Assembly: GCA_036273715.1 (NCBI GenBank)
Contig: DASUHB010000040.1
Coordinates: forward strand, 1-64,000
DNA from: Gemmatimonadaceae bacterium
GTDB taxonomy: Bacteria; Gemmatimonadota; Gemmatimonadetes; Gemmatimonadales; Gemmatimonadaceae
Length of the DNA: 64,000 nucleotides
Direction of reading: 5' to 3'
A program made the translations under genes and the position numbers. The notes beneath the pieces were generated by a model. The model worked only from the letters and a program-made list of their open reading frames with translations. It had not been told where the DNA came from and searched no databases. Shown here one piece after another: positions 34,587-43,299 of the stretch (positions within the stretch are counted from its first letter, which is position 1; each line of letters opens with the position of its first letter).

Positions 34587-34937
34587 ATGGCGGACAAGCT
34601 CGAAGTACAACAGGGCACGCTGGCGCTCATGATTCTCAAGACCCTCGAGGCGTTGGGCCCGTTGCACGGGTACGGCGTGGCCCGCCGCATCGAGGAGACG
34701 AGCAAGGGCCGTCTCACGCTCAACTATGGCACACTGTATCCGGCGCTCCTCAAGCTCGAGCAGGAGGGGTGCATCAAGGCGGAGTGGCGCCAGTCGGAGA
34801 ACAATCGCCGCGCAAAGTACTACACGCTCACCGCCGTGGGTCGCAAGCAACTCGCACGCGAGGCCCGCGATTGGCATCGGACCGCGGACCTCATCGCCGC
34901 CTTTCTCGCGCCACGGCGCGAAGGGGAAACACCATGA
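34587..34937 (+). CDS. PadR-family transcriptional regulator, copy 1
   Basis: 116-residue winged-helix regulator: QQGTLALMILKTLEALGPLHGYGVARRIEE, NYGTLYPALLKLEQEGCI and RAKYYTLTAVGRKQL are standard PadR motifs, followed by a helical dimerisation tail. AGGA lies about seven bases upstream of ATG 34587. The stop overlaps the ATG of the permease (ATGA), so regulator and permease are translationally coupled, the usual ADOP arrangement. It probably represses this operon in response to an unknown signal. Confidence 0.9.
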   Translation: MADKLEVQQGTLALMILKTLEALGPLHGYGVARRIEETSKGRLTLNYGTLYPALLKLEQEGCIKAEWRQSENNRRAKYYTLTAVGRKQLAREARDWHRTADLIAAFLAPRREGETP

Positions 34938-37639
34938 GACACGTTCGCGCCTGGCTCGCCCGTGTGGCCGGCGTCTTCACCGGACATCGCCGCGACGACG
35001 ATCTCCGCGAGGAATTGCAGGCGCACCTGGACATGGAGACGGCCGAGTACGTGCGGCGAGGGGTCGCGCCTAACGAAGCGCGGCGGCGGGCGACGCTCGC
35101 GTCGGGCGGTCTCACGATCGCGGCAGAATCGGTTCGCGCCCAACGCGGCCTGCCGTGGCTCGAGAGCGCGGCATCCGACTTCCGCTACGCCGTGAAGTCG
35201 CTGTGGCAGAGCCGAGCGTTCACCGCGGTCGTCGTGGTGACGCTGGCGTTAGGCATCGGCGCCAATACGGCGATTTTCAGCGTCGTGCGCGGCGTGCTCC
35301 TGCGGCCCCTGCCCAACCGCGACGGCGACCGCCTGCTCTATCTGCGCCAGTCGGTCGACGGCCCCGCCGGAGAGGACATCGCGTTCTCAGTGCCGGAAAT
35401 CCGCGACTTCCGCGCCGGCGTCCCCGCGTTAGGCGGCATCGCCGAGTACTCGCCCTGGGCGCTCATGCTGCAGGGCGACCGGTATTCGCCCGCCACCCGC
35501 ATCCAGGCAGGTCTGGTCACGGGCAACTTCTTCGACGTGATGGGACTCCACGCCATCCTGGGCCGGCTCACGAGACCGAGCGATGACGGGCCCGGCGTGC
35601 CGCCCGTGATGGTCCTCACCGAACAATTTTGGCGCAGCCGGTTCCATGGCGATCCGACCCTCATCGGCAAGCAGCTGCATCTCGAGGCCGGATCGGCGAC
35701 GGTCATCGGCGTCGTGCAAGCCGCACCCTACTTCCCCACGCAGGCCGATGCGCTGCTCAACATGGTGGTGAGCCCGCACCACCTGAGCGCGCAGATGGTA
35801 TTGGGACGAACGCACCGCATGACCGACGTCGTCGGACGCCTCGCGCCCGGCGCCACGGTCGACCAGGCGCGCGCGCAGATCGCGACGGTATACGCGCGCA
35901 TGCAGCGCGACTACAAGGCATCGTACGACCCGGGGTCGCACTATCGCGTCACGGTGTTGCCGTTCAAGGATGCGATCGGCGAGCGTGCGCGCCTAACCCT
36001 GTGGCTGCTCATGGCGGCGGCCGCGTTCGTCATGATCATCTCCACGGCCAATGTCGTCAACCTGACGCTCATGCGCGGCGTGCGCCGCGAGCAAGAGCTC
36101 GTCGTTCGCGCGGCACTCGGCGCCGGCGTGCTCAGGTTGCGCCGCCTGTTGTTGGCCGAGAACCTGGTGCTCGCGTTTCTGGGAGCCGCCGCCGGCATCT
36201 TCATCGCCTTTGGCGGCGTGCAGCTGCTCACCGTTTTTGCCTCCCGGGTTTCGCCGCGGGCGGAGGAGATTCACCTCGACACGGTGGTGCTGTCGTTCAC
36301 GCTCGTCCTAACGGTGTCCGTCGCCCTGATCCTGTCGTTTGTCGCGTCGCTCCCGAAAGAAGGGATGTTTGCCGCCTGGATCTCGGCCGGCACGCGCAGC
36401 AAGGGAAGTCTCAGCAGGCAGCGCCTGCAACGCGCGCTCGTCGTCGCGCAGATCGCGGTGTCGGTGGTGCTGCTTGCCGGCGCCGGACTGCTCACGCGCA
36501 CCATGATTCGGCTCTCGGACGTCGACACCGGTCTCAAGACCGAGCAGGTGCTGTCGATGCAGGTGCAGCTGCTGCCGATCGCGAAGATCGCGAGCGGCGT
36601 CGATATTCGTGCCGCCGACGCCGCGGCGAGGCAGGGGTATGAGCGTATCGAGCGGGATGCGCTGGCGATTCCGGGCGTCGTCGCGGTGGGCGTCGGCTCC
36701 GTCATGCCGCTCGAAGCCAGTGAGATCCAGTTCGACGTGAAGGTGGAAGGCAAGTCACTGGCTGTCGGCGAGGCGATGCCGCGAGCCGACTATCGCACGG
36801 CGGACCCGGGCTATTTCCGCGCCGCCGGTATTCCGTTAGTCGAAGGCCGCGGATTCGAGGAGACCGATCGCGCCGACGCCGGCCGTGTGGTGATCCTCAA
36901 TCAAACGCTGGCCCGGCGGTTGTTCCCGAACGAAGATCCCATCGGCAAGCGCATCGCGTGGACCGGCGATGTGCTGCGGTTCACGCCGATCAGCGGCGAC
37001 TGGCGCACCGTCGTCGGCGTCGTTGGCAACACACAGGATGGCGGCCTCGATGCGCAGCCGCGCGGCGCGATGTTCATGCCGTACGCGCAGGAGCTGGCGA
37101 TGGGCGGCACCGTGGTGATTCGCGCCGACAGCAACGTGGCCGCGCTCACCGCACAGGCAACGAGTATCGTGCGGCGGATCGCGCCGGCGACGCCGATCGA
37201 GCATGTCCTAACGGTGGCGCAGATCAAGGATCAGAGCGTGTCGCCCAGGCGGCTCAACGCCGTGCTCATCACCGCGTTTGGCGTGATGGCGGTGATCATC
37301 GCGGCGGTCGGCATCGCGGGCGTGCTCGCCTTTTCGGTGAGCGCACGTACGAACGAGATCGGGATCCGCATGAGCCTGGGCGCGGACAGCGCGCGCGTGG
37401 AGCGGATGATTCTCGGCGAAGGCGGCGTGTTGCTGGCCGCCGGGCTTGCGTTAGGCGTGGGCGGCGGGTTTGCCGCCGCGGGGGTGATGCGGGGCCTGCT
37501 GTTCGGCGTGGCGCCGCACGACCCGGCAACCTTCCTCGGTGTCGCCGCCCTCATGGCGCTTATCGGCGTCGTCGCATGCTGGGTTCCGGCGCTGCGCGCC
37601 GCCCGCATCGATCCCGCGATCGCGATGCGGGCAACCTAG
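34934..37639 (+). CDS. ADOP-type ABC transporter permease, copy 1
   Basis: 901 residues from ATG 34934. The frame is open back to 34232, but that stretch covers the LytTR remnant and the regulator, so it is not part of the gene. An N-terminal ADOP region (DDDLREELQAHLDMETAEYV) precedes two MacB/FtsX-type halves: each has a membrane segment, a periplasmic core (first half GIGANTAIFSVVRGVLLRPLP), and the second half begins near RQRLQRALVVAQIAVSVVLL. The last three membrane helices end with RAARIDPAIAMRAT. Such permeases lack their own ATPase here, so an ATPase gene must lie elsewhere. The natural substrate is unknown; lipoprotein, macrolide or peptide export is typical for the superfamily. Confidence 0.9.
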   Translation: MRHVRAWLARVAGVFTGHRRDDDLREELQAHLDMETAEYVRRGVAPNEARRRATLASGGLTIAAESVRAQRGLPWLESAASDFRYAVKSLWQSRAFTAVVVVTLALGIGANTAIFSVVRGVLLRPLPNRDGDRLLYLRQSVDGPAGEDIAFSVPEIRDFRAGVPALGGIAEYSPWALMLQGDRYSPATRIQAGLVTGNFFDVMGLHAILGRLTRPSDDGPGVPPVMVLTEQFWRSRFHGDPTLIGKQLHLEAGSATVIGVVQAAPYFPTQADALLNMVVSPHHLSAQMVLGRTHRMTDVVGRLAPGATVDQARAQIATVYARMQRDYKASYDPGSHYRVTVLPFKDAIGERARLTLWLLMAAAAFVMIISTANVVNLTLMRGVRREQELVVRAALGAGVLRLRRLLLAENLVLAFLGAAAGIFIAFGGVQLLTVFASRVSPRAEEIHLDTVVLSFTLVLTVSVALILSFVASLPKEGMFAAWISAGTRSKGSLSRQRLQRALVVAQIAVSVVLLAGAGLLTRTMIRLSDVDTGLKTEQVLSMQVQLLPIAKIASGVDIRAADAAARQGYERIERDALAIPGVVAVGVGSVMPLEASEIQFDVKVEGKSLAVGEAMPRADYRTADPGYFRAAGIPLVEGRGFEETDRADAGRVVILNQTLARRLFPNEDPIGKRIAWTGDVLRFTPISGDWRTVVGVVGNTQDGGLDAQPRGAMFMPYAQELAMGGTVVIRADSNVAALTAQATSIVRRIAPATPIEHVLTVAQIKDQSVSPRRLNAVLITAFGVMAVIIAAVGIAGVLAFSVSARTNEIGIRMSLGADSARVERMILGEGGVLLAAGLALGVGGGFAAAGVMRGLLFGVAPHDPATFLGVAALMALIGVVACWVPALRAARIDPAIAMRAT

Positions 37640-37664
37640 TGGATGCGCCCGGTTTCCCGTTGCA

Positions 37665-38162
37665 TCAGAGCGCCTTGATCGCGGCCTGTGCCAGTGCCAT
37701 CTCCTTGGTCTTCTCCTGGTCCAACGTGAACGGCTTGAACTTGAATCCGTTCAGGATGCGGACGCTGAACTGCACGTTGCCTTTGCGAACCATGAGCTGC
37801 GGGCTGTCGCTGCCGTACAGGAGGTAGTACGCATCGTCGCCGACGCCCGGTGCCGGCGCGGTCTTCATGCCGCCCATCGATCGCGGCATATCGAAGCCCC
37901 GCGGATGCAAGATCGAAAGCGTCACGCGGCGGTGATCGATCGAGGCGGCGGTGTCGTCGGACCAGATGCACGACGTCTTGAGCGTCGGCAAGATGTGCTT
38001 GCCGCCCTGGCTCGTCACTTCGAGCGCCGCGCTCACCTGCTGCGGCGTCAGGAGCGTGCAGGCGTCAGTCGGATCGACCCGCGGCGCGAACGTTGCCGAC
38101 GGCTCTCCCGCAAACGTGAGAAGGGCGCCGAGCAACACGTAAGGCAGACGGTGTGACAACAT
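37665..38162 (-). CDS. Secreted hypothetical protein, DUF3558-like
   Basis: 165 residues with a signal peptide (ends about PSATFA). The mature part starts DACTLLTPQQVSAALEV, which with the second Cys in TSCIWSDD resembles the DUF3558-type pattern (DxCxLLTxxEVxxAL...C.W). A disulfide between these cysteines is expected. The central strands RVTLSILHPRGF and YYLLYGS fit a mixed alpha-beta domain. Function is unknown. It is convergent with the permease (26 bp between stops). Confidence 0.72.
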   Translation of the reverse strand: MLSHRLPYVLLGALLTFAGEPSATFAPRVDPTDACTLLTPQQVSAALEVTSQGGKHILPTLKTSCIWSDDTAASIDHRRVTLSILHPRGFDMPRSMGGMKTAPAPGVGDDAYYLLYGSDSPQLMVRKGNVQFSVRILNGFKFKPFTLDQEKTKEMALAQAAIKAL

Positions 38163-38210
38163 GATGCCTCCCGCGTGGGGACGCGATGACGGACGGCCGG
38201 ACAGTCGCCG

Positions 38211-39494
38211 TCAGCGAGAGAAGACCGTGCCGTGCGGCGCCGCGGTCTCCACCAATCCGTTAGGCCATTTCCGGTTCGACAGGTTGATGCCGGGACGCGG
38301 GCTGCCCGGATCACGGAAGCGCTCGTCGACCGAGAGCGCGCCCGTCGCCGGGTCGAAGTTGAGGACGAAGAGCCGATTGCCCTGCGCGTAGCCACCCGAG
38401 TTCATCACGATGCGGCGGCCCGTCGCATCCATCGCGATCCAGTGCGGCTTCTCGTCATCACCCACGCTCACGCTCGACACCTGGCGCGGATGTTCGGGAT
38501 CGCTGATGTCGAGCGACACCAACCCGTGCAACGCCGGCACGGGCTGCAGCCAATAGTGGCCGTCCACGAGCGGAACGCCGCAATCCATGCCTTCGAATCC
38601 GTGCACGAACGTCACCGACGGCGAACCCGTTTCCACGCCGCGCAACAGATACAATCCGCAACTGAAAGTGTGGATATAGATGCTGTGCCCGTCCGGCAAC
38701 AGCCGCGGCTCGCCCGTGGCCTGGTTCTCGTTTCCCCGCGGGCCGGCCGGGAGCGCGATCGTGCGCAGCAGCGCGAGGTTCTGGAGGCGCCAGACCTGGA
38801 TCCACTGTCCGGTATCCGCTGAATCGTCCTCGTCCATATCCGTCGACGTCGACACCGCGCGGTCGACGTTAGGCAGAGCGAGCACGCTGTACGGATGGAT
38901 GAGTCCGTCCGCGTACGACGAATCGCGCGCGTGGGCACTGCGGATCACGCGGCCGCGCTCATCCATTTCGACGAGTCCGCCGGTGGAGTGGTGGCCTCCC
39001 ATCCCCATCCCGTTCGTCATCGTCGCGTGCGCCATCGATGAATCAGCGCCGTATTGAAACGTGGTGAGCACGGTGTTGTTGGCGAGCCGCAGGTAGGTGT
39101 GCGGATGACTGAAGCCGGCGACGTCGCCGAACGACGATGCGAGTCGCGGGTGGAGCGGATCGGTCAGGTCGAACAGGTACGTCTCGCCGGCGCCGAACCC
39201 GTTCGCGAGCAGATGGCCATCGGCGGGCATTTCCTGTTCGGTGTGATGCGCCCGCGTGCCCGCTGTTCCCGTCGGCAGCACGGTGAGCACCGCACCGTAC
39301 CGTGGTGACGTCGGCGTCGCATCGATCACCGCGAGGAAGTCGCTGGCTTTGTGCGCCGAGTCGCCGGCCCACATGAAGAGGTAGGACGGACGCGCCGTTG
39401 GGCGCCACGCGAGCGCCGCGATCGAGAGCGCCAGAACGGCTGCCCAACGAATCGAGCGCCGGAACACGCTCGCAGCATGGTGGTGCGTGGTCAT
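38211..39494 (-). CDS. Exported selenium-binding-protein-like beta-propeller
   Basis: 427 residues from ATG 39494; upstream in-frame sequence belongs to the 384-bp repeat. A hydrophobic signal or anchor lies at about 12-35 (WAAVLALSIAALAW). The propeller shows FSHPHTYLRLANNTVLTTFQYG, PDGHSIYIHTFSCGLYLL, LVSLDISDPEHPRQV and KPHWIAMDATGRRIVMN. This pattern matches SBP56/methanethiol-oxidase-like proteins and their LVIVD relatives, but the His/Cys set of the copper site is not complete by eye. It might therefore be only a binding protein. No strong Shine-Dalgarno is seen. Confidence 0.7.
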   Translation of the reverse strand: MTTHHHAASVFRRSIRWAAVLALSIAALAWRPTARPSYLFMWAGDSAHKASDFLAVIDATPTSPRYGAVLTVLPTGTAGTRAHHTEQEMPADGHLLANGFGAGETYLFDLTDPLHPRLASSFGDVAGFSHPHTYLRLANNTVLTTFQYGADSSMAHATMTNGMGMGGHHSTGGLVEMDERGRVIRSAHARDSSYADGLIHPYSVLALPNVDRAVSTSTDMDEDDSADTGQWIQVWRLQNLALLRTIALPAGPRGNENQATGEPRLLPDGHSIYIHTFSCGLYLLRGVETGSPSVTFVHGFEGMDCGVPLVDGHYWLQPVPALHGLVSLDISDPEHPRQVSSVSVGDDEKPHWIAMDATGRRIVMNSGGYAQGNRLFVLNFDPATGALSVDERFRDPGSPRPGINLSNRKWPNGLVETAAPHGTVFSR

Positions 39495-39548
39495 GGAATT
39501 TGGGGGAAAGGGACGGTGGCGCGGCGCCCGCCGAGGTCGCAAAAAAGT

Positions 39549-39932
39549 GGCTCTTCGGGATTTCGTGTGGGTGATCTCAGGTGTGGGAAGGCGTACTGAG
39601 CTCTGAGGCGCGGGGGCAGTGACCGCGTGGCGAGTCTCCACCCGAAAAGCCACAGGGAGAGATCTACGACAAACGCTCAAAAGGAAAACAAAAAGGATTG
39701 CAGGTGATGGAGAAGATCGCTGCCACGCGAGGGAAGGTGCGTTGTTCGCGCGCGTGACCTACACCAAGTACGTGAACGATGACGTTTGGACGTCCATGGC
39801 TGCGATCTTCCGCATCCCTTACATCCTTTTCGTTTTCCTTTGAACCCTTTGTCGTGGGGACTCGGCTCCGCGCTCACAGGTGATCGCGCGAGGACCAGGT
39901 CTCCTCGACGACGGGTCCAAGGGATAACAAAA
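39549..39932. repeat. 384-bp interspersed repeat, copy A
   Basis: Nearly identical to 63545-63926: both begin GGCTCTTCGGGATTTCG and end with GGATAACAAA. Differences are scattered single bases and short indels. Inside, CTCAAAAGGAAAACAAAAAGGA (39675 region) is matched in inverse by TCCTTTTCGTTTTCCTTTG (39822 region), and AGATCGCTGCCA by TGGCTGCGATCT, so a long imperfect hairpin of about 170 bp can form. Both copies sit just after the stop of a minus-strand gene and upstream of the next minus-strand gene. No target-site duplication is visible. Small open frames in it (Lys/Arg-rich) are not convincing genes. Confidence 0.9.
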
Positions 39933-39982
39933 AGAAAGTATGGCCGCCCGGCGCACGTCGCCAGTTCGGGCGCCCACAGCCG

Positions 39983-40393
39983 CTATTTCGCCCGCGCTCT
40001 CGGGTAGTACTCGACGCCCGGAAGCCCGTCGAAGTCGTCGTCTTGCGTCCAGACGACAGCGCCCGCCGCCTGTGCGGTGGCGTACACGACGCTGTCCGCC
40101 AGCGGCAGTTTATGCGCGACGCCTGCCGACGCCGCCGCGATGGCCAGCGTTGCATCGAGGTCGACAACGGAGCCCTGCTGCATGAGGGCGACCGCCTGGA
40201 GGGCGTCGCTTTCGCCGCGCTGGCGCAGCACGGCCTTGAACACCTCGAGCAGACATATGGCCGGCACGATCAGGCGGTCGACGGCCTCGATGGCGCCCGC
40301 GAAGTGGGTGGCGCCGGGCTCGTCGGCGAAATAGGCGAGCCAGGCGGATGAATCGACCACGTTGGGCGTGGTGCGCTTGGCCGGCGCGATCAC
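39983..40393 (-). CDS. PIN-domain toxin (VapC-like)
   Basis: 136 residues with the PIN ribonuclease fold. The acidic set is visible: VVDSSAW (first Asp), ICLLEVF (Glu), LPLADSVVYA (Asp) and WTQDDDF (Asp). The expected action is Mg-dependent cleavage of RNA such as tRNA. The ATG overlaps the stop of the AbrB-type antitoxin by 4 bp (antitoxin upstream), as in vapBC modules. The stop is 51 bp from repeat copy A. Confidence 0.88.
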   Translation of the reverse strand: MIAPAKRTTPNVVDSSAWLAYFADEPGATHFAGAIEAVDRLIVPAICLLEVFKAVLRQRGESDALQAVALMQQGSVVDLDATLAIAAASAGVAHKLPLADSVVYATAQAAGAVVWTQDDDFDGLPGVEYYPRARAK

Positions 40394-40596
40394 ACGCGAT
40401 CGCGGTCGCGGCGCACCGCGGTATCGATCCCGCGCAGGAAGCCGCGCATGCGCTTGAGCGGCCGCACCGGGATGAACTCGATCCGGTTGTCGTAGGCGAG
40501 GGCGCGCACCTGCTGGCCGGGCTCGAGACCGAGCCGCTCCCGGATCGCCCGCGGAATGACCACCTGGAATTTCGGGGAGATCGTGACAGTGTCCAC
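40390..40596 (-). CDS. AbrB/MazE-type antitoxin
   Basis: Swapped-hairpin DNA-binding antitoxin: the core VDTVTISPKFQVVIPRAIRERLGL is diagnostic. The frame is open to an ATG-like start at 40638 (82 residues), but GTG at 40596 is preferred. It gives the normal N-terminus (VDTVTISPKF), has GAGG five bases upstream, and leaves the inverted repeat at 40608-40646 upstream of the start, where an operator belongs. The start choice is inferred. The C-terminal tail (RMRGFLRGIDTAVRRDRD) should bind the PIN toxin. Confidence 0.8.
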   Translation of the reverse strand: MDTVTISPKFQVVIPRAIRERLGLEPGQQVRALAYDNRIEFIPVRPLKRMRGFLRGIDTAVRRDRDRV

Positions 40597-40607
40597 CGGA
40601 ACCTCGA

Positions 40608-40646
40608 TCGATAGAGATTTCGTGCTACGGCAGCTCAATCTATCGA
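40608..40646. promoter_or_regulatory. Inverted repeat upstream of antitoxin, candidate operator
   Basis: TCGATAGAGA (40608-40617) and AATCTATCGA (40637-40646) match in inverse in 8 of 10 positions, with a 19-bp gap. It lies 12-50 bp upstream of the preferred GTG start of the antitoxin, as expected for autoregulation of a toxin-antitoxin operon. Confidence 0.4.
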
Positions 40647-40695
40647 CGATTCGACATACCTACAAGGCACGTGCGCCGCGCGGCGCACCAATCGC

Positions 40696-42399
40696 CTAAC
40701 GCGCCGCTGCGGGCGCCGCACCCCGATACCCGGGGCCATACAGGATCCGCCCCGGCTTTGCACCGGTCATCCGCCCATCGGCAATCACCGGCACGCCGTT
40801 CACGAGCACCCAGCGCATCCCCACCGACAACTGATTGGGCTTCTCGTACGTCGCGACATCGCGCACCGAGTCGGGATCGAACACCACGAGGTCGGCCCAC
40901 ATCCCGCGCTTGATCACGCCGCGATCCACGAGATGCTCGCGCTGCGCCGCCAGCGCCGTGAACTTCCGGATCGCATCCGGCAGCGTCAGCATGTGCTCGT
41001 CGCGCACGTACTTGCGGAGTATGCGCGGGAACGTGGCGTACGCGCGCGGGTGGGGATGTTCCCGGCCAAGTATGCCTTCCGGCGACGTGCCGGACGCGTC
41101 GTTGTCGATCGATACCCACGGCTGCCTGAGCGCCAGCCTAACGTCCGGCTCCGACATTCCGAACACCGCCACCGACGTCTGCGCACTGTCCTTCACCAGG
41201 ATGTCGAACAACGCGTCGATCGCATCCTCGTGCCACATCGCGGCGATCTCGTCGAGCCGTTTCCCCTGGATCGGGAGCAGCGATGGATCGTTCACCGCCG
41301 TGATGAGCACGTCGTGCGGTCCGGCGATCTCCTGCCACTCGTTGTCCCACGACGTCGTCGGCGTCAGCATGTCCGTGCGGATGCGAGCGCGCATCGTGCG
41401 ATCCTGGAGCCGCTCGAGGAGCTTCGCGTTGCCGCCGTCGTGTGTCCACGGCGGCACGAACGCCGAGAACGTGTTTTCCCACGCCGTGTAGGCGTAGGTG
41501 TCGGCGCTCACGTCCAGCCCTGCGCGACGGGCGGAGTCGATCCGCGCGACGACGCGAGGCATCCGTCCCCAGTTGGCCTTCCCGGCGGTCTTGAGATGAA
41601 AGATTTCCACCGGGACGCGCGCCTCGCGCGCGATGCGGAACGTCTCGTCGAGCGACGCCGACTCGGCTTCCCCTTCACTGCGCATATGCGTCGCGTAGAT
41701 CCCGCCGAATCGCGCGGCCGTGGCGGCGAGCGCGATCAGCTCGTCGGTCTTGGCGTAGGGCGCCGGCGCGTATTCGAGCGCGGTGGATACGCCTAACGCT
41801 CCGTCCTTCATGGCGCTCGCCACCAGATCCTGCATCTGACGGAGCTGGTCGGGCGATGGTGTGCGATCGCCGTACCCGAGGACCATCTCGCGCACCGACG
41901 TCGCCCCGACATAGGTGCCGATGTTGATGCCGGCGCCTTGCTGCTCGAGGCGGGCGAAGTACTGGGCGAGCGTGTGCCAGTCGGCGGTGATGCCGTAGTG
42001 CCGGTACTGCGCCGCGTTCTCGGCGAGCATCGCGCTGTCTAACGGAGCAACGGATTCGCCTTCGCCGGTGATCTCGGTCGTGATCCCCTGGTAGATCTTG
42101 GATGGCAGCCGCGGGTCCGCGAGAATCGTCAGCTCGGACTGGCCGAGCATGTCGATGAAGCCGGGCGCGACCACCATGCCGTGCGCATCGATCATCTGTC
42201 GTGCGGTATCGCGGGACAGATCGCCAATCGCGGCGATGTGTCCGTCGCGCACACCCACATCGCCAGCGTACCACGGAGAGCCCGTGCCGTCGATGATGTG
42301 CCCATTGCGGATGATGATGTCGAACGGTGCGGCACTTTGGCTCGGCGCCGCGCTCGCGAACATGACGGAAATGATGCCGACGATAATTGCGCGATTCAT
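40696..42399 (-). CDS. Exported D-aminoacylase-like amidohydrolase lacking the N-terminal HxH motif
   Basis: 567 residues from ATG 42399; a signal peptide is at 1-22 (FASAAPSQS). The fold is the N-acyl-D-amino-acid deacylase type amidohydrolase: FDIIIRNGHIIDGTGSPWY, GITTEITGEG, YATHMRSEG, VEIFHLKTAG, FGMSEPDVRL, WVSIDNDAS and the C-terminal GMWADLVVFDPDSV. Canonical members have PGFIDxHxHxD, which binds the metal; here the text reads PGFIDMLGQSE, so both His ligands are gone. Members with this change exist in Bacteroidetes, so it is a subgroup trait. Metal binding and activity are uncertain. The TAG stop is within a GCCTAAC motif. Confidence 0.85.
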   Translation of the reverse strand: MNRAIIVGIISVMFASAAPSQSAAPFDIIIRNGHIIDGTGSPWYAGDVGVRDGHIAAIGDLSRDTARQMIDAHGMVVAPGFIDMLGQSELTILADPRLPSKIYQGITTEITGEGESVAPLDSAMLAENAAQYRHYGITADWHTLAQYFARLEQQGAGINIGTYVGATSVREMVLGYGDRTPSPDQLRQMQDLVASAMKDGALGVSTALEYAPAPYAKTDELIALAATAARFGGIYATHMRSEGEAESASLDETFRIAREARVPVEIFHLKTAGKANWGRMPRVVARIDSARRAGLDVSADTYAYTAWENTFSAFVPPWTHDGGNAKLLERLQDRTMRARIRTDMLTPTTSWDNEWQEIAGPHDVLITAVNDPSLLPIQGKRLDEIAAMWHEDAIDALFDILVKDSAQTSVAVFGMSEPDVRLALRQPWVSIDNDASGTSPEGILGREHPHPRAYATFPRILRKYVRDEHMLTLPDAIRKFTALAAQREHLVDRGVIKRGMWADLVVFDPDSVRDVATYEKPNQLSVGMRWVLVNGVPVIADGRMTGAKPGRILYGPGYRGAAPAAAR

Positions 42400-42448
42400 G
42401 CGACGTCTCGGCAAGTGGTGAGCACTCGATGGTAACCGAATCATCCGG

Positions 42449-43117
42449 CTACGAAGCGAACTTGCACGACGGCCGCACCGGGCACAGGTGACAGGACGGT
42501 GCGTTCGTCTTGCAGAGAACCTGGCCGTGCTGACGCAGCAGCTGATGCGCCTCGATCAGCGCACTGGTGTTTCTGGGCAGCGATGGGGCGAGGACCGCCT
42601 GTGCGTTCCGGTACGTCTTGCGATAGTCTTTTTCTTCGACGATGAGGCCGATGCGGCCGAGCACGCGAAGGCCGTTCGAGTCGAGCGGCAGCGCGCGCGC
42701 CTTCGCATCGTACACCAGTATTTTGTCCGCACCGGGCTCGCCGATGCCCGCGAACTCCATCAGCGCCTTGCGCGCTTGCGGCAGCGGCAGGCGCAGCGCG
42801 TTGCGCAGATCGCCGTTCCACCGCCGCAGCACGAGCTCGGCCGTCTGGCGCAGGCGATTGCTGCGCGAGCCGGCAGCCATGTGTCCGCCTAACCGGGCGA
42901 TCCGGTGCAGCGTGCGATCCGGCGCGGCAGCGATCGCCTCGGGCGAGAAGCCGACCTCCGCCCCCAGCGCATCGAACGCCAATTTGCGTTGGGCATCGGC
43001 GACGAGGTATCCGACTTGCTCCCAGAGAACCATCTGGAACGGATCACGAGTCGGTGGATCCGGCGGCTTGCCGTAGCAGCGCCGCAGGGTCGCGAGGACG
43101 CGGCCGAGCGTCGGCAT
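42449..43117 (-). CDS. HhH-GPD DNA glycosylase with [4Fe-4S] cluster (endonuclease III-like)
   Basis: 222 residues from ATG 43117. Base-excision repair glycosylase of the Nth superfamily. The helix-hairpin-helix is at LMEFAGIGEPGADKIL, with Lys available for the AP-lyase reaction. The catalytic Asp is in ALPLDSNGLRVLGRIG. The C-terminal [4Fe-4S] motif C-x6-C-x2-C-x5-C is intact (CKTNAPSCHLCPVRPSC). The damaged base recognised is not predictable. A long frame extends upstream to 43672 but overlaps the kinase gene, so it is not coding. The start lies 2 bp after a candidate small ORF. Confidence 0.88.
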   Translation of the reverse strand: MPTLGRVLATLRRCYGKPPDPPTRDPFQMVLWEQVGYLVADAQRKLAFDALGAEVGFSPEAIAAAPDRTLHRIARLGGHMAAGSRSNRLRQTAELVLRRWNGDLRNALRLPLPQARKALMEFAGIGEPGADKILVYDAKARALPLDSNGLRVLGRIGLIVEEKDYRKTYRNAQAVLAPSLPRNTSALIEAHQLLRQHGQVLCKTNAPSCHLCPVRPSCKFAS

Positions 43118-43119
43118 AG

Positions 43120-43227
43120 TCAGAGGCTGGTCAGTCGAGAGATGCGGATCGACTCGAGCGAGGACTCGCCCGCGAGCGCCTGCGGCACGGTGAGAAACTG
43201 GGCATCGAGCGGAAGTGCGTTGTCCAT
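43120..43227 (-). CDS. Candidate small ORF before the DNA glycosylase
   Basis: ATG at 43227 has GGAG five bases upstream (GCGGAGCCCGG). It encodes 35 residues beginning MDNALPLDAQFLT and ending RISRLTSL, then TGA, and two bases later the glycosylase ATG (TGACTATG). A leader peptide, a coupled small protein, or a chance frame are all possible. The Shine-Dalgarno and tight spacing are the only support. Confidence 0.35.
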   Translation of the reverse strand: MDNALPLDAQFLTVPQALAGESSLESIRISRLTSL

Positions 43228-43299
43228 CCGGGCTCCGCGTTGGTCCGGCTCGTGCTCCGCGTCCGATGTTTTCCCCTTGGGCCGCGGATGCCTGGCGTG

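Noticed and set aside
34232-37639. ADOP permease starting at 34232 (1135 residues)
   Set aside because: The extra part runs through the LytTR remnant and the PadR gene; ATG 34934 overlaps the PadR stop in the usual ATGA manner.
39677-39877. Small Lys/Arg/Cys-rich frame with KGFKGKRKGCKG inside the 384-bp repeat
   Set aside because: It reads through repeat DNA and lacks a ribosome-binding site; the same text occurs in copy B, so similarity is due to the repeat, not to coding.
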